A stretch of 64,000 nucleotides of DNA from assembly GCA_001898225.1 (NCBI GenBank), contig MKTJ01000077.1, positions 566,352 through 630,351 on the forward strand, read 5' to 3'. The translations under genes were made by a program, and so were the position numbers. Position 1 is the stretch's first letter. Every line of letters starts with the position of its first letter. Under the pieces are notes generated by a model that saw nothing but the letters and a program-made list of their open reading frames with translations, was not told where the DNA came from and made no database searches. Shown here piece by piece: positions 34,478-43,357 of the stretch. This DNA is from Chloroflexi bacterium 54-19. GTDB taxonomy: Bacteria > Chloroflexota > Chloroflexia > Chloroheliales > Chloroheliaceae.

Positions 34478-34786
34478 ATGACAGATGACCAGGCAATTGC
34501 GCTTTTAAAGGCCTGCCAACCGCTGGCCTCACGGCTGATTGTCCCTACCACCGGCAAGACCCCGCCCTATAGCCTGACCAGGGAGGATTTCGAAGCCCTG
34601 GAGGGTTTTGACCGGGTTCAGGCAGACCCGATTGCCGCCGGGCCGGGACTATTCAATCGCCTGGTCAAGGCGTCAGGTTTGAGCCAGGTCGAAGTTTCCA
34701 AACTGGAACAGTTGAGCCGGATGGTATACAGACATCGCTCCGGCCTAAAAATCCCTACCCCTGCGCCAAAATCGGAGCCGGGTTAA
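34478..34786 (+). CDS. small protein of unknown function downstream of infA
   Basis: 102 residues, start after a strong RBS (CAGGAGG). No domain is recognised. It is soluble, with a helical core (QAIALLKACQPLASRLI, LFNRLVKASGLSQVEVSKLE) and a Pro/Lys-rich tail. The proximity to infA suggests co-transcription; a translation-related role would be only a guess. Confidence 0.7.
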   Translation: MTDDQAIALLKACQPLASRLIVPTTGKTPPYSLTREDFEALEGFDRVQADPIAAGPGLFNRLVKASGLSQVEVSKLEQLSRMVYRHRSGLKIPTPAPKSEPG

Positions 34787-34847
34787 ATCACCTTTTGCCT
34801 CGCCATTTAATCTAATCTGATGTTAAAATTTAATAGTTGATAAATAC

Positions 34848-34875
34848 TTGCCGGGTCACCTATTTTTAGTATAAT
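34848..34875 (+). promoter_or_regulatory. promoter of the FHA-domain gene
   Basis: TTGCCG (34848-34853), 16-base spacer, TATAAT (34870-34875), 74 bases before the start. Confidence 0.6.
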
Positions 34876-34949
34876 ATTTTGACTGAACAGGCACTGCCCC
34901 AAAAGGGCTTCATCAAAGCAGGGTGAGCTAATCAGGAAGGATTGGCTGT

Positions 34950-36365
34950 ATGCGGTTAGTTGTCCTTGAAATTCCCAACGTACTACCTGGCACGAAACAG
35001 ACCCAGCAATACGATTTTGATTCCGACCCGGACCGCTATATCTGGGTTATCGGACGTCAACTCGGCAGCGATATTCACCTGGTAGACCCCAGTGTATCGC
35101 GCCGCCACGCCGAACTGGAGTCGAGACCGGATGGTTTCCTGGCCCGCGACCTGGGCAGTTCAAACGGGACTTTTATTAACGACCAACGCCTCCAACCTTA
35201 CGCCTCTAAATTGCTCCGGCCCGGCGACCGCCTGCGGGTAGGGAATGTCCTGACCCTCCTGGAAGAAAGCACCCTGTCTGGCCGCGTCCAACCTGTCGTA
35301 TCGGGCGATCTCAACGTACCAGCCCGGCCCGCTCCCGCGGTCAGCCAGGATTTAGGGCCTTACGCTCCTGGCCAGAGTTATAAACCGCAGTCACCCCGTG
35401 GGGATTTACCGCCCGCCCCAGGTTTCAAAGCAAACCAGGTGCCTGCCGCCCCGGTGGCGCGGGTCCGGCCTCAACCTGGCCCGGTTGCACCTGAAGCCAG
35501 GGGAATTGTCCGGCCTCCCCAGAACCGGCCTGAAATTGCCGAGGTATCGGGAGATATACCCGGAAACTCTTTATACACACCGCCACCGCCACCCGCACCT
35601 CCCTCTCAGCTTTTTAATACGCCAGAGCAACCGGCGGGTAGCCGGGCCGGGTCTTTCCAGAAAGGGGTTGGGCCTACCGAGTATTACCCTCCAGCCCAGG
35701 CCGCGCCCCATATCGCCGGAATGAAGCCGCCCCAGGTGGTCAAGGAACCGCGCCGGTTTTCAATCTGGCTGTTTATTATCCCGGTAATTATCCTGCTTCT
35801 GGTCGGGGGAGCGGCGGCCCTGTTCCTGGTAGTCTTAAAACCAACCCCCACCAGCCCGCCATTGCCGGGCGTGACCCTGCCTATTCCCAATTTCAAGAGC
35901 CAGTCTTCCTCCGAAACGGTCCTGGGGGTTAACCTGGCCTATCCTGCCACCTGGAAGAAAAACGATAAAAATTCCAACCAGGTTATATACTATCAGCCTG
36001 ATAACCTGACGACCCTTTTCAACCTCGAAAAGCCACCCAGCCCGACGGTTGCAAATGCCAACCTCAGCCCGGAGGACGTGATAAAACAATACGTTAACAA
36101 CGTCCGGCAAAATGCATCCAAGCTTGAAGTGCAGCAGGAACCTGGAAGCGCCAAACTGCGCGATGGCACCCCGGCGGTGCTGACCCGGTTGATTTTCTCG
36201 ACCAGCAGTGGAGTGGTGGTGACTGATTACCATATGTACGCGGTCAGCTTCAAATGCGGTAACAACCTGTATTTTGCCAGCGCCGCCGCCGAAGGCAAGA
36301 ACTATAATGACGATATGGCCCAGGACCTCGACGCGGCCATTGGCAGCCTTAGCTGTGGCAAATAG
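34950..36365 (+). CDS. FHA-domain membrane protein
   Basis: 471 residues. An N-terminal forkhead-associated domain (residues 25-110) has the phosphothreonine-binding motifs GRQLGSD, SVSRRHAE and DLGSSNGTFIN. A Pro/Ala/Gln-rich linker of about 150 residues follows, then one membrane helix (about 272-294) and an extracytoplasmic domain of 180 residues with LGVNLAYPATWKKND (lipoprotein LpqN/PsbP-like). It could couple cytoplasmic Ser/Thr phosphorylation to the cell surface. The next gene, a membrane glycosyltransferase-like protein, starts 12 bases later. Confidence 0.87.
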   Translation: MRLVVLEIPNVLPGTKQTQQYDFDSDPDRYIWVIGRQLGSDIHLVDPSVSRRHAELESRPDGFLARDLGSSNGTFINDQRLQPYASKLLRPGDRLRVGNVLTLLEESTLSGRVQPVVSGDLNVPARPAPAVSQDLGPYAPGQSYKPQSPRGDLPPAPGFKANQVPAAPVARVRPQPGPVAPEARGIVRPPQNRPEIAEVSGDIPGNSLYTPPPPPAPPSQLFNTPEQPAGSRAGSFQKGVGPTEYYPPAQAAPHIAGMKPPQVVKEPRRFSIWLFIIPVIILLLVGGAAALFLVVLKPTPTSPPLPGVTLPIPNFKSQSSSETVLGVNLAYPATWKKNDKNSNQVIYYQPDNLTTLFNLEKPPSPTVANANLSPEDVIKQYVNNVRQNASKLEVQQEPGSAKLRDGTPAVLTRLIFSTSSGVVVTDYHMYAVSFKCGNNLYFASAAAEGKNYNDDMAQDLDAAIGSLSCGK

Positions 36366-36377
36366 GAATTATTTCGC

Positions 36378-38141
36378 ATGATTGGTCAGACCGAACCGCC
36401 GGATTTTTATGTCGCGCCGGAAGAAACCCCGGTGCGCTGGTGGGAACCTTTATTGGCCTGGGTGATTGTCTGGCTGGTCCTGCTGGCCCTTCTCCCCAAT
36501 ATCCTCGATAAACTCGACCCCGTTACAGGCGATGAGCCATTCTACCTGGTGACGGCTATCAGCCTCCTGCACGACCACGACCTGGACGAAGCCAACAATT
36601 ACGCCAACAAAGATTACTGGGAATTCGCTCCCTCCTGCCAGGAAATGAACCGGCCTCACTGGGGTGACGTGGGTGAGGTGCCGATAAATAATGTCCCCGG
36701 CATCCTGGCGCCCGGCCTCCGCAACGATTGTGTCGGTTTGCCCTTACCCCTGGACGCCCTTTCGACCTTGCCGCCCCACACCTCGCAGGGGACCATTCGC
36801 CCCGGTCAGTATACAAAACACGGCATCGGTCTTTCGGTGCTGATTGCCCCGGCCTTTGCCCTGGGTAACCGGCCCCTGGTGGTCGTCTTCCTGGCAGCCC
36901 TGGCGGCCCTGGTGGCGGTCAATGTCTGGCTCCTTGCCTTTGAAACAACCGGACGGCGCTTTGTGGCCTGGCTGAGCTATGCCCTGATGGCCTTTAGCGT
37001 ACCCCTCTTGCCCTTCTCTTTCCTGATTTTCCCGGCCACGCCTGCCGCCCTGCTGGCGGTTTACGCCTGGCGGCGGTTGCGTCTTTCGGCCCGCGCCCAG
37101 CAACTAAACCTACCCTATTACCAGCCCAACGGCCCTTTCCGAACTTTAGTTATTGGGGCCTGCATCGGGTTTCTCCCCTGGCTCCACTCGGTCTATCTCA
37201 GTTTGTCGCTCTTTTTGTTTCTTTACTGGGCGTTAGGGGGACGTATCGGGCGCTGGTTGGGCCAACTCTTTTCCCGCCAGCCCAGGCCCCAAACTGAGTT
37301 CAAACAAACTTTAGGAGAACGTTTAGGAAAAATCTTTCCTGCTGGGTGGTCACCGCTGGCCCTGGCCTTCTTTTTCATGCCGGTAATTATCCTGGGGGCG
37401 CTGTTTGTCTCGTACTACATTTACTATTACGGCACGCCCATGCCCAACACCCAGGACCACGCCGGGTTCGCCCCGCTCATTGAAATCCCTACCGGATTGC
37501 TCGGTCTCCTGTTCGACCAGAAATACGGCATGTTGATTTACGGGCCGTTTTACCTCCTGGCCTTTTGCGGTCTTTGGCTGATGTTCCGCCGCCAGAAAGA
37601 TGCCGTAGAAACGGCGGCCAACCGGAGCGACCTGGCCTGGATGGTCGTAGTGGCCGGGCCGTATCTCCTGATAATGGGCGATTACAAACAATGGTGGGGT
37701 GAATGGGGACCACCCGCCCGGTACCTGGTGCCGGTCGTACCTTTGCTGGCGGTACCGCTGGCCCATGCCCTTTTCCAGCTAAAGGGCTGGCTGGCTAAAA
37801 TCTTCCTGGTAGTCACAACGGCCTGGTCACTGGCTTTTTCGGCCATTTTCATGTACAACCCCCACGTGATGTACAACTGGCAGACCAACAACCCGGCGAC
37901 CTCGCTGCGCTGGCTTGAGGCTAACGTACCATTCCTAAAAGATGCCTCGCTCGGCAAATATTTCCCGTCTTATGTTACCAACTTGACTATTAACGGCGGC
38001 CAGCCCAATGTGCTGGCGGCGATGCTCTGGCTTGGTGGGGCTTTGTTGTTGATAGTTCTACTGGTTTTCTTCGGTGAGGGTAAAACCATGCAGCCTCCAA
38101 CCTATTCTCCCCAGCCCGAAATCAGAGTGCCGTTGGGCTGA
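36378..38141 (+). CDS. membrane glycosyltransferase-like protein (GT39/GT-C fold)
   Basis: 587 residues with about ten hydrophobic helices. The first extracytoplasmic loop carries DPVTGDEPFYLVTA, the acidic GDEP(H/F)Y motif of GT-C enzymes such as ArnT/PMT relatives. Long loops with several Cys and Trp residues follow. It probably transfers a lipid-linked sugar outside the membrane. Its operon link with the FHA protein suggests phosphorylation-dependent control of envelope glycosylation (inference). RBS AGGAATT. Confidence 0.75.
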   Translation: MIGQTEPPDFYVAPEETPVRWWEPLLAWVIVWLVLLALLPNILDKLDPVTGDEPFYLVTAISLLHDHDLDEANNYANKDYWEFAPSCQEMNRPHWGDVGEVPINNVPGILAPGLRNDCVGLPLPLDALSTLPPHTSQGTIRPGQYTKHGIGLSVLIAPAFALGNRPLVVVFLAALAALVAVNVWLLAFETTGRRFVAWLSYALMAFSVPLLPFSFLIFPATPAALLAVYAWRRLRLSARAQQLNLPYYQPNGPFRTLVIGACIGFLPWLHSVYLSLSLFLFLYWALGGRIGRWLGQLFSRQPRPQTEFKQTLGERLGKIFPAGWSPLALAFFFMPVIILGALFVSYYIYYYGTPMPNTQDHAGFAPLIEIPTGLLGLLFDQKYGMLIYGPFYLLAFCGLWLMFRRQKDAVETAANRSDLAWMVVVAGPYLLIMGDYKQWWGEWGPPARYLVPVVPLLAVPLAHALFQLKGWLAKIFLVVTTAWSLAFSAIFMYNPHVMYNWQTNNPATSLRWLEANVPFLKDASLGKYFPSYVTNLTINGGQPNVLAAMLWLGGALLLIVLLVFFGEGKTMQPPTYSPQPEIRVPLG

Positions 38142-38170
38142 ACCAACCTTCATAATTAATTTTGACACAA

Positions 38171-38202
38171 AAAGGCCGGGCAGATGATTTGCTCGGCTTT
38201 GT
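38171..38202 (+). terminator. Rho-independent terminator
   Basis: AAAGGCCGGGCA pairs with TGCTCGGCTTT (one bulge, one G-U), followed by TTTGTTTTTT. Confidence 0.7.
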
Positions 38203-38222
38203 TTTTTAGCTTTGCCTACATT

Positions 38223-40454
38223 TTATTTATTGAGCCAGTTCACCAGGTTGGACCAGTCCGGGTAGGCGTAATAGTTGCTGGCGTTCTGGGTCGGATTGCC
38301 GACCGGTTGGGCCACTAACCGGGTTGTCGCCTGGACCTTGCCGTTTTCCCCGGTAAGAGTGGCTAACCACAGGGTATCCTGCCCGGTAGCGGTGGCCCGC
38401 GCCACCAGTAGTTGCTTACCGTCCGCCGACCAGAGCGGGTTCTCGAAGCCCTGGGCATCAAGACCTGTGATAGCCTGGGGGTTGGAACCGTCCGCGTTAA
38501 CCAGCCAGATAGCATTGGTCTTCAGCCAGTCAGCGTAATTCGCCTCGCTGCTGAAAGCGTCCGGCCCACTGGCAGCCCGGACAAAGGCTATCCGGCTACC
38601 ATCGGGTGACCAGGCCGGGTTGAGAGAAACGGTATTGGCCGGTTGGGGTACAGCCTGGCAACTGTTGCTGGTTATGTCGCAAATTACCAGCGATTTGTTA
38701 ACCGTCAACTGGCGGCCCGCCCCTTCGACCGCCACGAATTTCTTGCCATCCGGCGCCCAGGAGAGCCAGTCGGTATTGACCAGGGCTTTGACAAGTTGGT
38801 GAGGTAGCGCGGTGGGGTTAGTAAGGTCTACACTTTTTACCGGCAGACCGTCCATCGAAAGCGAGGCGGAATTGGCAGGGATGTTCTGGAAAAGTAACCC
38901 TTTGCCGTCAGGCCACCAGCTTAGCAGTTTTATACCGGCTCCCTCCTGGGCTGAAACAGGGCTGTTATTCTGGAAGACAACTTTATCGGTGGTCGGGATG
39001 GTTTCAATCCGGACTGTGCCATCGGGGATTTTATCAAAGGTAGCATAGGCCAGGGTCAGGCCGTCCGGCGACCACAATAGTGAAGATACATTTTTTGAAA
39101 TAGTTTTATGAACCGTTTTATTGGTGTCAACAATTTTCAAGTCACCAGGAACACCATTTGGACTGAACGTAGTAAAAGCCAGCTCTTCCTTTATTGGCGA
39201 CCAGGCAAATTCACCGTTACCGGGCGGCATAAAATTTCCGGTGCCATCGTATTTACTCATATAAATAGCATCGCCGCTACCGGCTGCGCCTAAACTCACC
39301 TTGTAAGCCAGCCATTCCCCATCATACGACCACTTAAATTCGGATACTCCCCCGTTTTGGGTTAGCTGGTGGGTTTGGCCGTTCGCGCCGTCCAACACAA
39401 AAAGGTTGCCGTTGGAAACGAAAGCCAGCTTCCCCTGTTTGCTGAAATTTACCCCGTTTACGGTTACACCGCCAAGGGTTTGCGGGGTTGGGGTCGCGGT
39501 AGAGGCAGCCGTGGCGGTGGGTGGTGTGGTTGAGTTTGCCGTGGCTTTACCCAGCGCGAGAGTAACCGTCCAACTTCCACCCGGCCAAGTGGCGGCAATC
39601 CGGTAGCACCCGGCTTCCGGGGCCGCAATTTCAGTATCCCAGAAAAACCAGCCGCTCCGGGTTGTCCCACTTTGCCTGGTATCGAATGTGAAGGTTGTTA
39701 CCGGCTTCGCATTAACGTCGAACCATAAAGGTTGTCCTGTTTTTAAATTTGTGCCCTGAATACTGCCGGTACCTGAAAAGGTCGGAGCAGCTGTCCACAA
39801 AACTTTTTGCGGATAACCAAATTTAGTTGGATTGTCAGCAGAAAGCTCTATTTCTCCCTGTTTATTAAAACCGACCATGCCAACCGGATTACCACCGGCC
39901 ATACTGGCAAAATCTGGTGATAAGTTTTGTAAGAGCGGGGCCGGGCCACAGTCTTGCGGTATATCACCCAGACTCGGCGCGATAAAAGGTGTGGGAGTCG
40001 CGCTAGGACCTAACGGAGTAGAGGTAGCTCCTGCAAACACAGCCTGGCTCGTTGTGGTGTCCGAGACAACAGGAGTGGACCCCCTATCACCTAAAATGAA
40101 CACTGAAGCAATAATTACGAAAATAGCCAGTGCCGCAACTAACCCCAACCCTGTCAGCGCAAGGCTTTTACGCTGTTTGAAAACAACTTGTTTTGCCTTT
40201 GGCTGGTAAAAATTCACAACTTCGATTTTTTCTTGTTTCTTATTTTTGGTTTCCACTTTTTTACTATTTTTTCTGTTGTTTTCGGGGATATGTAGTGCAA
40301 AATCTGGACTGCTCTCCTGGGTTGTCGTTTTAGGGGCTATCCCCTTCGCTTCCAACCGGCTAAAAATTTCCGGCCAACCGTCTAAATCGTCCGGTACATC
40401 CTGGCGGGCTTGCTCGTAAAATATTCGGCCCAGGGGCGTTTTTGGCTCAGACAT
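38223..40454 (-). CDS. membrane-anchored TolB/WD40-like beta-propeller protein, ECF sigma partner
   Basis: 743 residues. A cytoplasmic part of about 95 residues (DVPDDLDGWPEIFSRLEAKG, then a Lys-rich stretch) precedes one membrane helix (98-121). The outside part has a Ser/Thr/Pro linker, a DUF-like beta region and PD40/TolB propeller repeats (GKLAFVSNGNLFVLDGANG, WSPDGLTLAYA, WAPDGKKFVAVEG, WSPDGSRIAFVR, WSADGKQLLVAR). It is 64 bases downstream of an ECF sigma gene, the usual place of an anti-sigma factor. The small cytoplasmic domain lacks a ZAS HxxxCxxC motif, so an anti-sigma role is only inferred. Confidence 0.8.
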   Translation of the reverse strand: MSEPKTPLGRIFYEQARQDVPDDLDGWPEIFSRLEAKGIAPKTTTQESSPDFALHIPENNRKNSKKVETKNKKQEKIEVVNFYQPKAKQVVFKQRKSLALTGLGLVAALAIFVIIASVFILGDRGSTPVVSDTTTSQAVFAGATSTPLGPSATPTPFIAPSLGDIPQDCGPAPLLQNLSPDFASMAGGNPVGMVGFNKQGEIELSADNPTKFGYPQKVLWTAAPTFSGTGSIQGTNLKTGQPLWFDVNAKPVTTFTFDTRQSGTTRSGWFFWDTEIAAPEAGCYRIAATWPGGSWTVTLALGKATANSTTPPTATAASTATPTPQTLGGVTVNGVNFSKQGKLAFVSNGNLFVLDGANGQTHQLTQNGGVSEFKWSYDGEWLAYKVSLGAAGSGDAIYMSKYDGTGNFMPPGNGEFAWSPIKEELAFTTFSPNGVPGDLKIVDTNKTVHKTISKNVSSLLWSPDGLTLAYATFDKIPDGTVRIETIPTTDKVVFQNNSPVSAQEGAGIKLLSWWPDGKGLLFQNIPANSASLSMDGLPVKSVDLTNPTALPHQLVKALVNTDWLSWAPDGKKFVAVEGAGRQLTVNKSLVICDITSNSCQAVPQPANTVSLNPAWSPDGSRIAFVRAASGPDAFSSEANYADWLKTNAIWLVNADGSNPQAITGLDAQGFENPLWSADGKQLLVARATATGQDTLWLATLTGENGKVQATTRLVAQPVGNPTQNASNYYAYPDWSNLVNWLNK

Positions 40455-40518
40455 AATTAAATACCTCTTTTACGGCGAGTCTCCGGGCTTTCCCCGGCTC
40501 ACCGGCTTGTTACCGGGT

Positions 40519-41076
40519 CTATTGGGTGCGCAGGTCACTTAGAAGGGTTCTAAGGCGTTTGCGGGCCGCGTGGAGATGGGCTTTAACCGTCCCCACAGCA
40601 CAATTCAGTCGCTCGGCGGTCTCGGCCTCGCTCAGGTCAAGATAAAATCGCAACACGAAGACCGCCCGTTGCAACGGCGACAACTTTTCCAGGGCCTGCC
40701 AGATTTCCTGGCGCAACTCCATTTTTTCAAACCAGTCCTCGGCCCTGGCCTGGTCGTCCTCTAAGGTGGTAATTTCGTTCAAATTCTCATCTTCAAGTGG
40801 AATTTCCCGCGAACTACCGTGCCGGGTGGCCGTTTTGATGGCATCGTTGACCACAATCTTTAGAAACCAATTGATAAAGGGCCGGGCCGGGTCGAACTGT
40901 TCAAAGCGTTCGTAACCCTTGATAAAGGCAGCCTGGACCAAGTCCTCGGCCAGGTGACGGTCGCGGGTTATCAGGTAGGCCGTCCTCACTGCGTGGACAT
41001 AGTGCAGCCTTACCAGTGTTTCCAACCCGTTTATATCACCCTTTTTCAGTTGCGCGATTGCGGTCTTCTCGTCCAT
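40519..41076 (-). CDS. ECF-type RNA polymerase sigma factor
   Basis: 185 residues. Sigma region 2 (TRDRHLAEDLVQAAFIKGYE, FINWFLKIVVNDA) and region 4 (LSPLQRAVFVLRFYLDLSEA, VGTVKAHLHAARKRL) are clear. It directs RNA polymerase to stress or envelope promoters. The gene for a membrane beta-propeller protein follows and may encode its sensor. Confidence 0.93.
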   Translation of the reverse strand: MDEKTAIAQLKKGDINGLETLVRLHYVHAVRTAYLITRDRHLAEDLVQAAFIKGYERFEQFDPARPFINWFLKIVVNDAIKTATRHGSSREIPLEDENLNEITTLEDDQARAEDWFEKMELRQEIWQALEKLSPLQRAVFVLRFYLDLSEAETAERLNCAVGTVKAHLHAARKRLRTLLSDLRTQ

Positions 41077-41231
41077 GCCACCTACCTTAAATTTTGATGC
41101 CTCTGTAGTTTATATCCGGCAGGTATGCAAGAGGTTTAGGGCAAAACCGGCCATTTTTAAAAAATTTAGGCCATATGTATTTATCATTTGAGATAAGTAT
41201 TAATAACAAAGCTCAAACAGGAGTAAAAAAA

Positions 41232-41606
41232 ATGGAGGATAAAACGCAAATCAGGGAGTTAGTAGAAAACTGGGCCAGGGCCATCCGGGAACAAGATTTA
41301 GAAAGTGTTTTTGCCAACCATGCCGGGAATGTCGTTATGTTTGATGTGCCGCCGCCCCTCCAACTAAAAGGGATGGCGGCATATAAAGCAAGCTGGGAAC
41401 CGTTCTTTGAGGCCCAACAAAAAGGCTTATTCAATCTGGGCGAACTTACAATAACCGCCGGAGAAGATGTCGCTTTTTGCCACTCGATTGTCACCTGCGG
41501 GACAGGGCCGGAAAACTCTTTCGAGGTGCGGTTGACCATCGGCCTGAAGAAAATTGACGGCCAGTGGCTGATAACCCACGAACACCACTCGGTCCCGGCC
41601 CAATAA
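41232..41606 (+). CDS. SnoaL-like / nuclear transport factor 2-fold protein
   Basis: 124 residues with the NTF2-like pattern of the DUF4440/YybH group: IRELVENWARAIREQDLE, HAGNVVMFDVPPP, GMAAYKASWEPFF and WLITHEHHS. These small alpha-beta cone proteins include ketosteroid isomerases and polyketide cyclases, but most are unassigned. ATG at 41232 follows AGGAG; the longer frame from 41175 lacks an RBS. It converges with the response-regulator gene. Confidence 0.85.
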   Translation: MEDKTQIRELVENWARAIREQDLESVFANHAGNVVMFDVPPPLQLKGMAAYKASWEPFFEAQQKGLFNLGELTITAGEDVAFCHSIVTCGTGPENSFEVRLTIGLKKIDGQWLITHEHHSVPAQ

Positions 41607-41612
41607 GAAAAG

Positions 41613-42296
41613 CTACTTCTTTAGGGGCACTCTCAACCTGTAACCCGCCCCCCGGACCGTTTCGAGCATCTTGGGGTCTTCGAAGGGGTCGTCAATCTTA
41701 CGGCGCAGGCGGCGGACATATACGTCCACCACGTTCGAGATACTTTCAAATTCGTAATTCCAGAGGTGATTTTCGACCATCTCGCGGGTGATAAGCTGGT
41801 TGGGATGGCGCATGAAATATTCGAGCAGGGTATATTCGCGGGCGGTCAGTTTAATGTCCTGGCCGTTCCGCTCGACAAAATGGGTGGCCGGGTCAATCAC
41901 TAAATCACCCACCTGCAAAAGGCCGCTCTTGCTGGAAGCTTCCCGCCGCAGCAAAGCCCGCAACCGGGCCAGGAGTTCGCTCATGGCAAATGGCTTCACC
42001 AGGTAATCGTCGGCCCCACTATCAAGACCCTTAACCCGATCCTCCACCGAGTCACGGGCGGTCAGGAGCAAAATTGGCGTCTTGATGGCCTGACGGCGCA
42101 AATTCTGGCAAACTTCCAACCCGTTCATCCCCGGCAGCATTACATCCAGGATAATCACGTCATAAGTGGTGTAAACAGCCAGGTCCAGACCCTCCTTACC
42201 GTCGTATGCGGTATCTACGGCGTAACCTTCCTCAATCAGGCTGGTTTTTAACGACAGGCTTAACCGCCGGTTATCCTCCACCAACAAAACACGCAT
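41613..42296 (-). CDS. OmpR/PhoB family response regulator (orphan)
   Basis: 227 residues. The receiver domain has acidic pocket Glu7/Asp8, phospho-acceptor Asp51 (IILDVMLPG), Thr in LLLTARD and Lys in DYLVKPF. The C-terminal winged helix contains LTAREYTLLEYFMRHPNQ, NVVDVYVRRLRRKID and TVRGAGYRL. No histidine kinase gene adjoins, so its partner is elsewhere. The divergent upstream region contains 11-bp direct repeats of the kind this family binds. Confidence 0.95.
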   Translation of the reverse strand: MRVLLVEDNRRLSLSLKTSLIEEGYAVDTAYDGKEGLDLAVYTTYDVIILDVMLPGMNGLEVCQNLRRQAIKTPILLLTARDSVEDRVKGLDSGADDYLVKPFAMSELLARLRALLRREASSKSGLLQVGDLVIDPATHFVERNGQDIKLTAREYTLLEYFMRHPNQLITREMVENHLWNYEFESISNVVDVYVRRLRRKIDDPFEDPKMLETVRGAGYRLRVPLKK

Positions 42297-42408
42297 TTTC
42301 TTTTCAGACCTTATCTTCTTTTATCAGTGAAACTCCTGAAAAAACCTTACTCAGGAATGATATTACCAGAACATTACACATAAATGACAACCCATGAAAT
42401 TATTATTA

Positions 42409-42430
42409 GTCATTTTAGAGTCATTTTGCA
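42409..42430 (+). promoter_or_regulatory. 11-bp tandem direct repeat, PhoB-box-like site
   Basis: GTCATTTTAGA and GTCATTTTGCA stand head to tail with exactly 11-base phasing, the geometry and TGTCAT-like core of OmpR/PhoB-type binding sites. It lies 107 bases before the secreted-protein gene and 112 bases before the divergent response regulator. Confidence 0.6.
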
Positions 42431-42536
42431 GTGATAAATTGTAGGCAGAGGCCGCTGAGAGACGGCCCGGAAGAAAGAAAAGGTTTTTAGGCCAGGCCCA
42501 AATTTTGGTCTGGACGGTATGAAAGGAGCAGATGCG

Positions 42537-43271
42537 ATGCATAAATCGCGCAATTGGATTGTGGCAATTACAGGTGGCCTGGTAGCCCTGGCTATTATCG
42601 CCCTGGTAACGATAAACTTGGTCAGCGGCCCCTCTACGGCGGCAGCCCAGGCGGCCCCCACCCCGACCGCAACTACAGCGGCCACAACTTCAGGCAAACC
42701 CGACCTGGCCCAAATCCAGGCCAAGCTCGGTGAATTTAATCAGCTTTTTGGCGATTTCCGTAAGAACCTGGCCGGGCGGTTAAATATTTCGGAGGACCAG
42801 TTACAGACCGCCGTCAGTGGTGCTGTAAGCGATACTACCGCCCAACTTGTTAAAGATGGCAAGCTTACCCAGTCCCAGGCCGATCATATTAACGCCCTCT
42901 CCGCCGAATTCTCCAAGGGGGCAACCTTTCCACCGGACGCCAATGTGATTTCCCAGGTCGCGGGGCTGATTCCGCTTTCGATGGACCAGTTCAAGCAGAT
43001 TGAAACCGACGTTGCAACTTCCTTGAACCTCCAACCGAGCGCCCTGGAAGACCAGATTAAAGCCGGGAATTCCCTGACCGATATTGCCAAAGCCCAGAAC
43101 GTCGATATTCAGAAAGTCAAGGATGCCACTTTAACCAGTCTGAAGACCCAGCTTGACGCGGCGGTTAAGGGCGGTAAATTGACCCAGGCCCAGGAAGACC
43201 AGATTAACCAGCAAGCCTCCAAGTTCATTGACAAACTGGTTACGTTCAAGGCTAGCGATTTTAAGAAATAA
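42537..43271 (+). CDS. secreted or membrane-anchored helical protein of unknown function
   Basis: 244 residues from ATG 42537 (AGGAG eight bases before; the ATG at 42519 lies within the RBS region). An N-terminal hydrophobic segment (WIVAITGGLVALAIIALVTI) is followed by an Ala/Thr linker with a possible cleavage after AAAQA. The remainder holds two related helical units ending in KLTQSQADHI and KLTQAQEDQI, separated by LNLQPSALEDQIKAGNSLTD, as in repeats of small DUF2680-like proteins. The upstream PhoB-like repeat suggests control by the neighbouring response regulator. Confidence 0.75.
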   Translation: MHKSRNWIVAITGGLVALAIIALVTINLVSGPSTAAAQAAPTPTATTAATTSGKPDLAQIQAKLGEFNQLFGDFRKNLAGRLNISEDQLQTAVSGAVSDTTAQLVKDGKLTQSQADHINALSAEFSKGATFPPDANVISQVAGLIPLSMDQFKQIETDVATSLNLQPSALEDQIKAGNSLTDIAKAQNVDIQKVKDATLTSLKTQLDAAVKGGKLTQAQEDQINQQASKFIDKLVTFKASDFKK

Positions 43272-43288
43272 TTGTCCACCAACCTACC

Positions 43289-43333
43289 AAAAACCCCCCA
43301 GCCTGCTTCTTTTGAAACAGGCCGGGGGTTTTA
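43289..43333. terminator. bidirectional terminator
   Basis: AAAACCCCC and GGGGGTTTT flank an inner CCTG/CAGG stem, with TTATTTTTAT after it, between convergent genes. Confidence 0.8.
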
Positions 43334-43357
43334 TTTTTATACTTTTCTTGTTAATGG

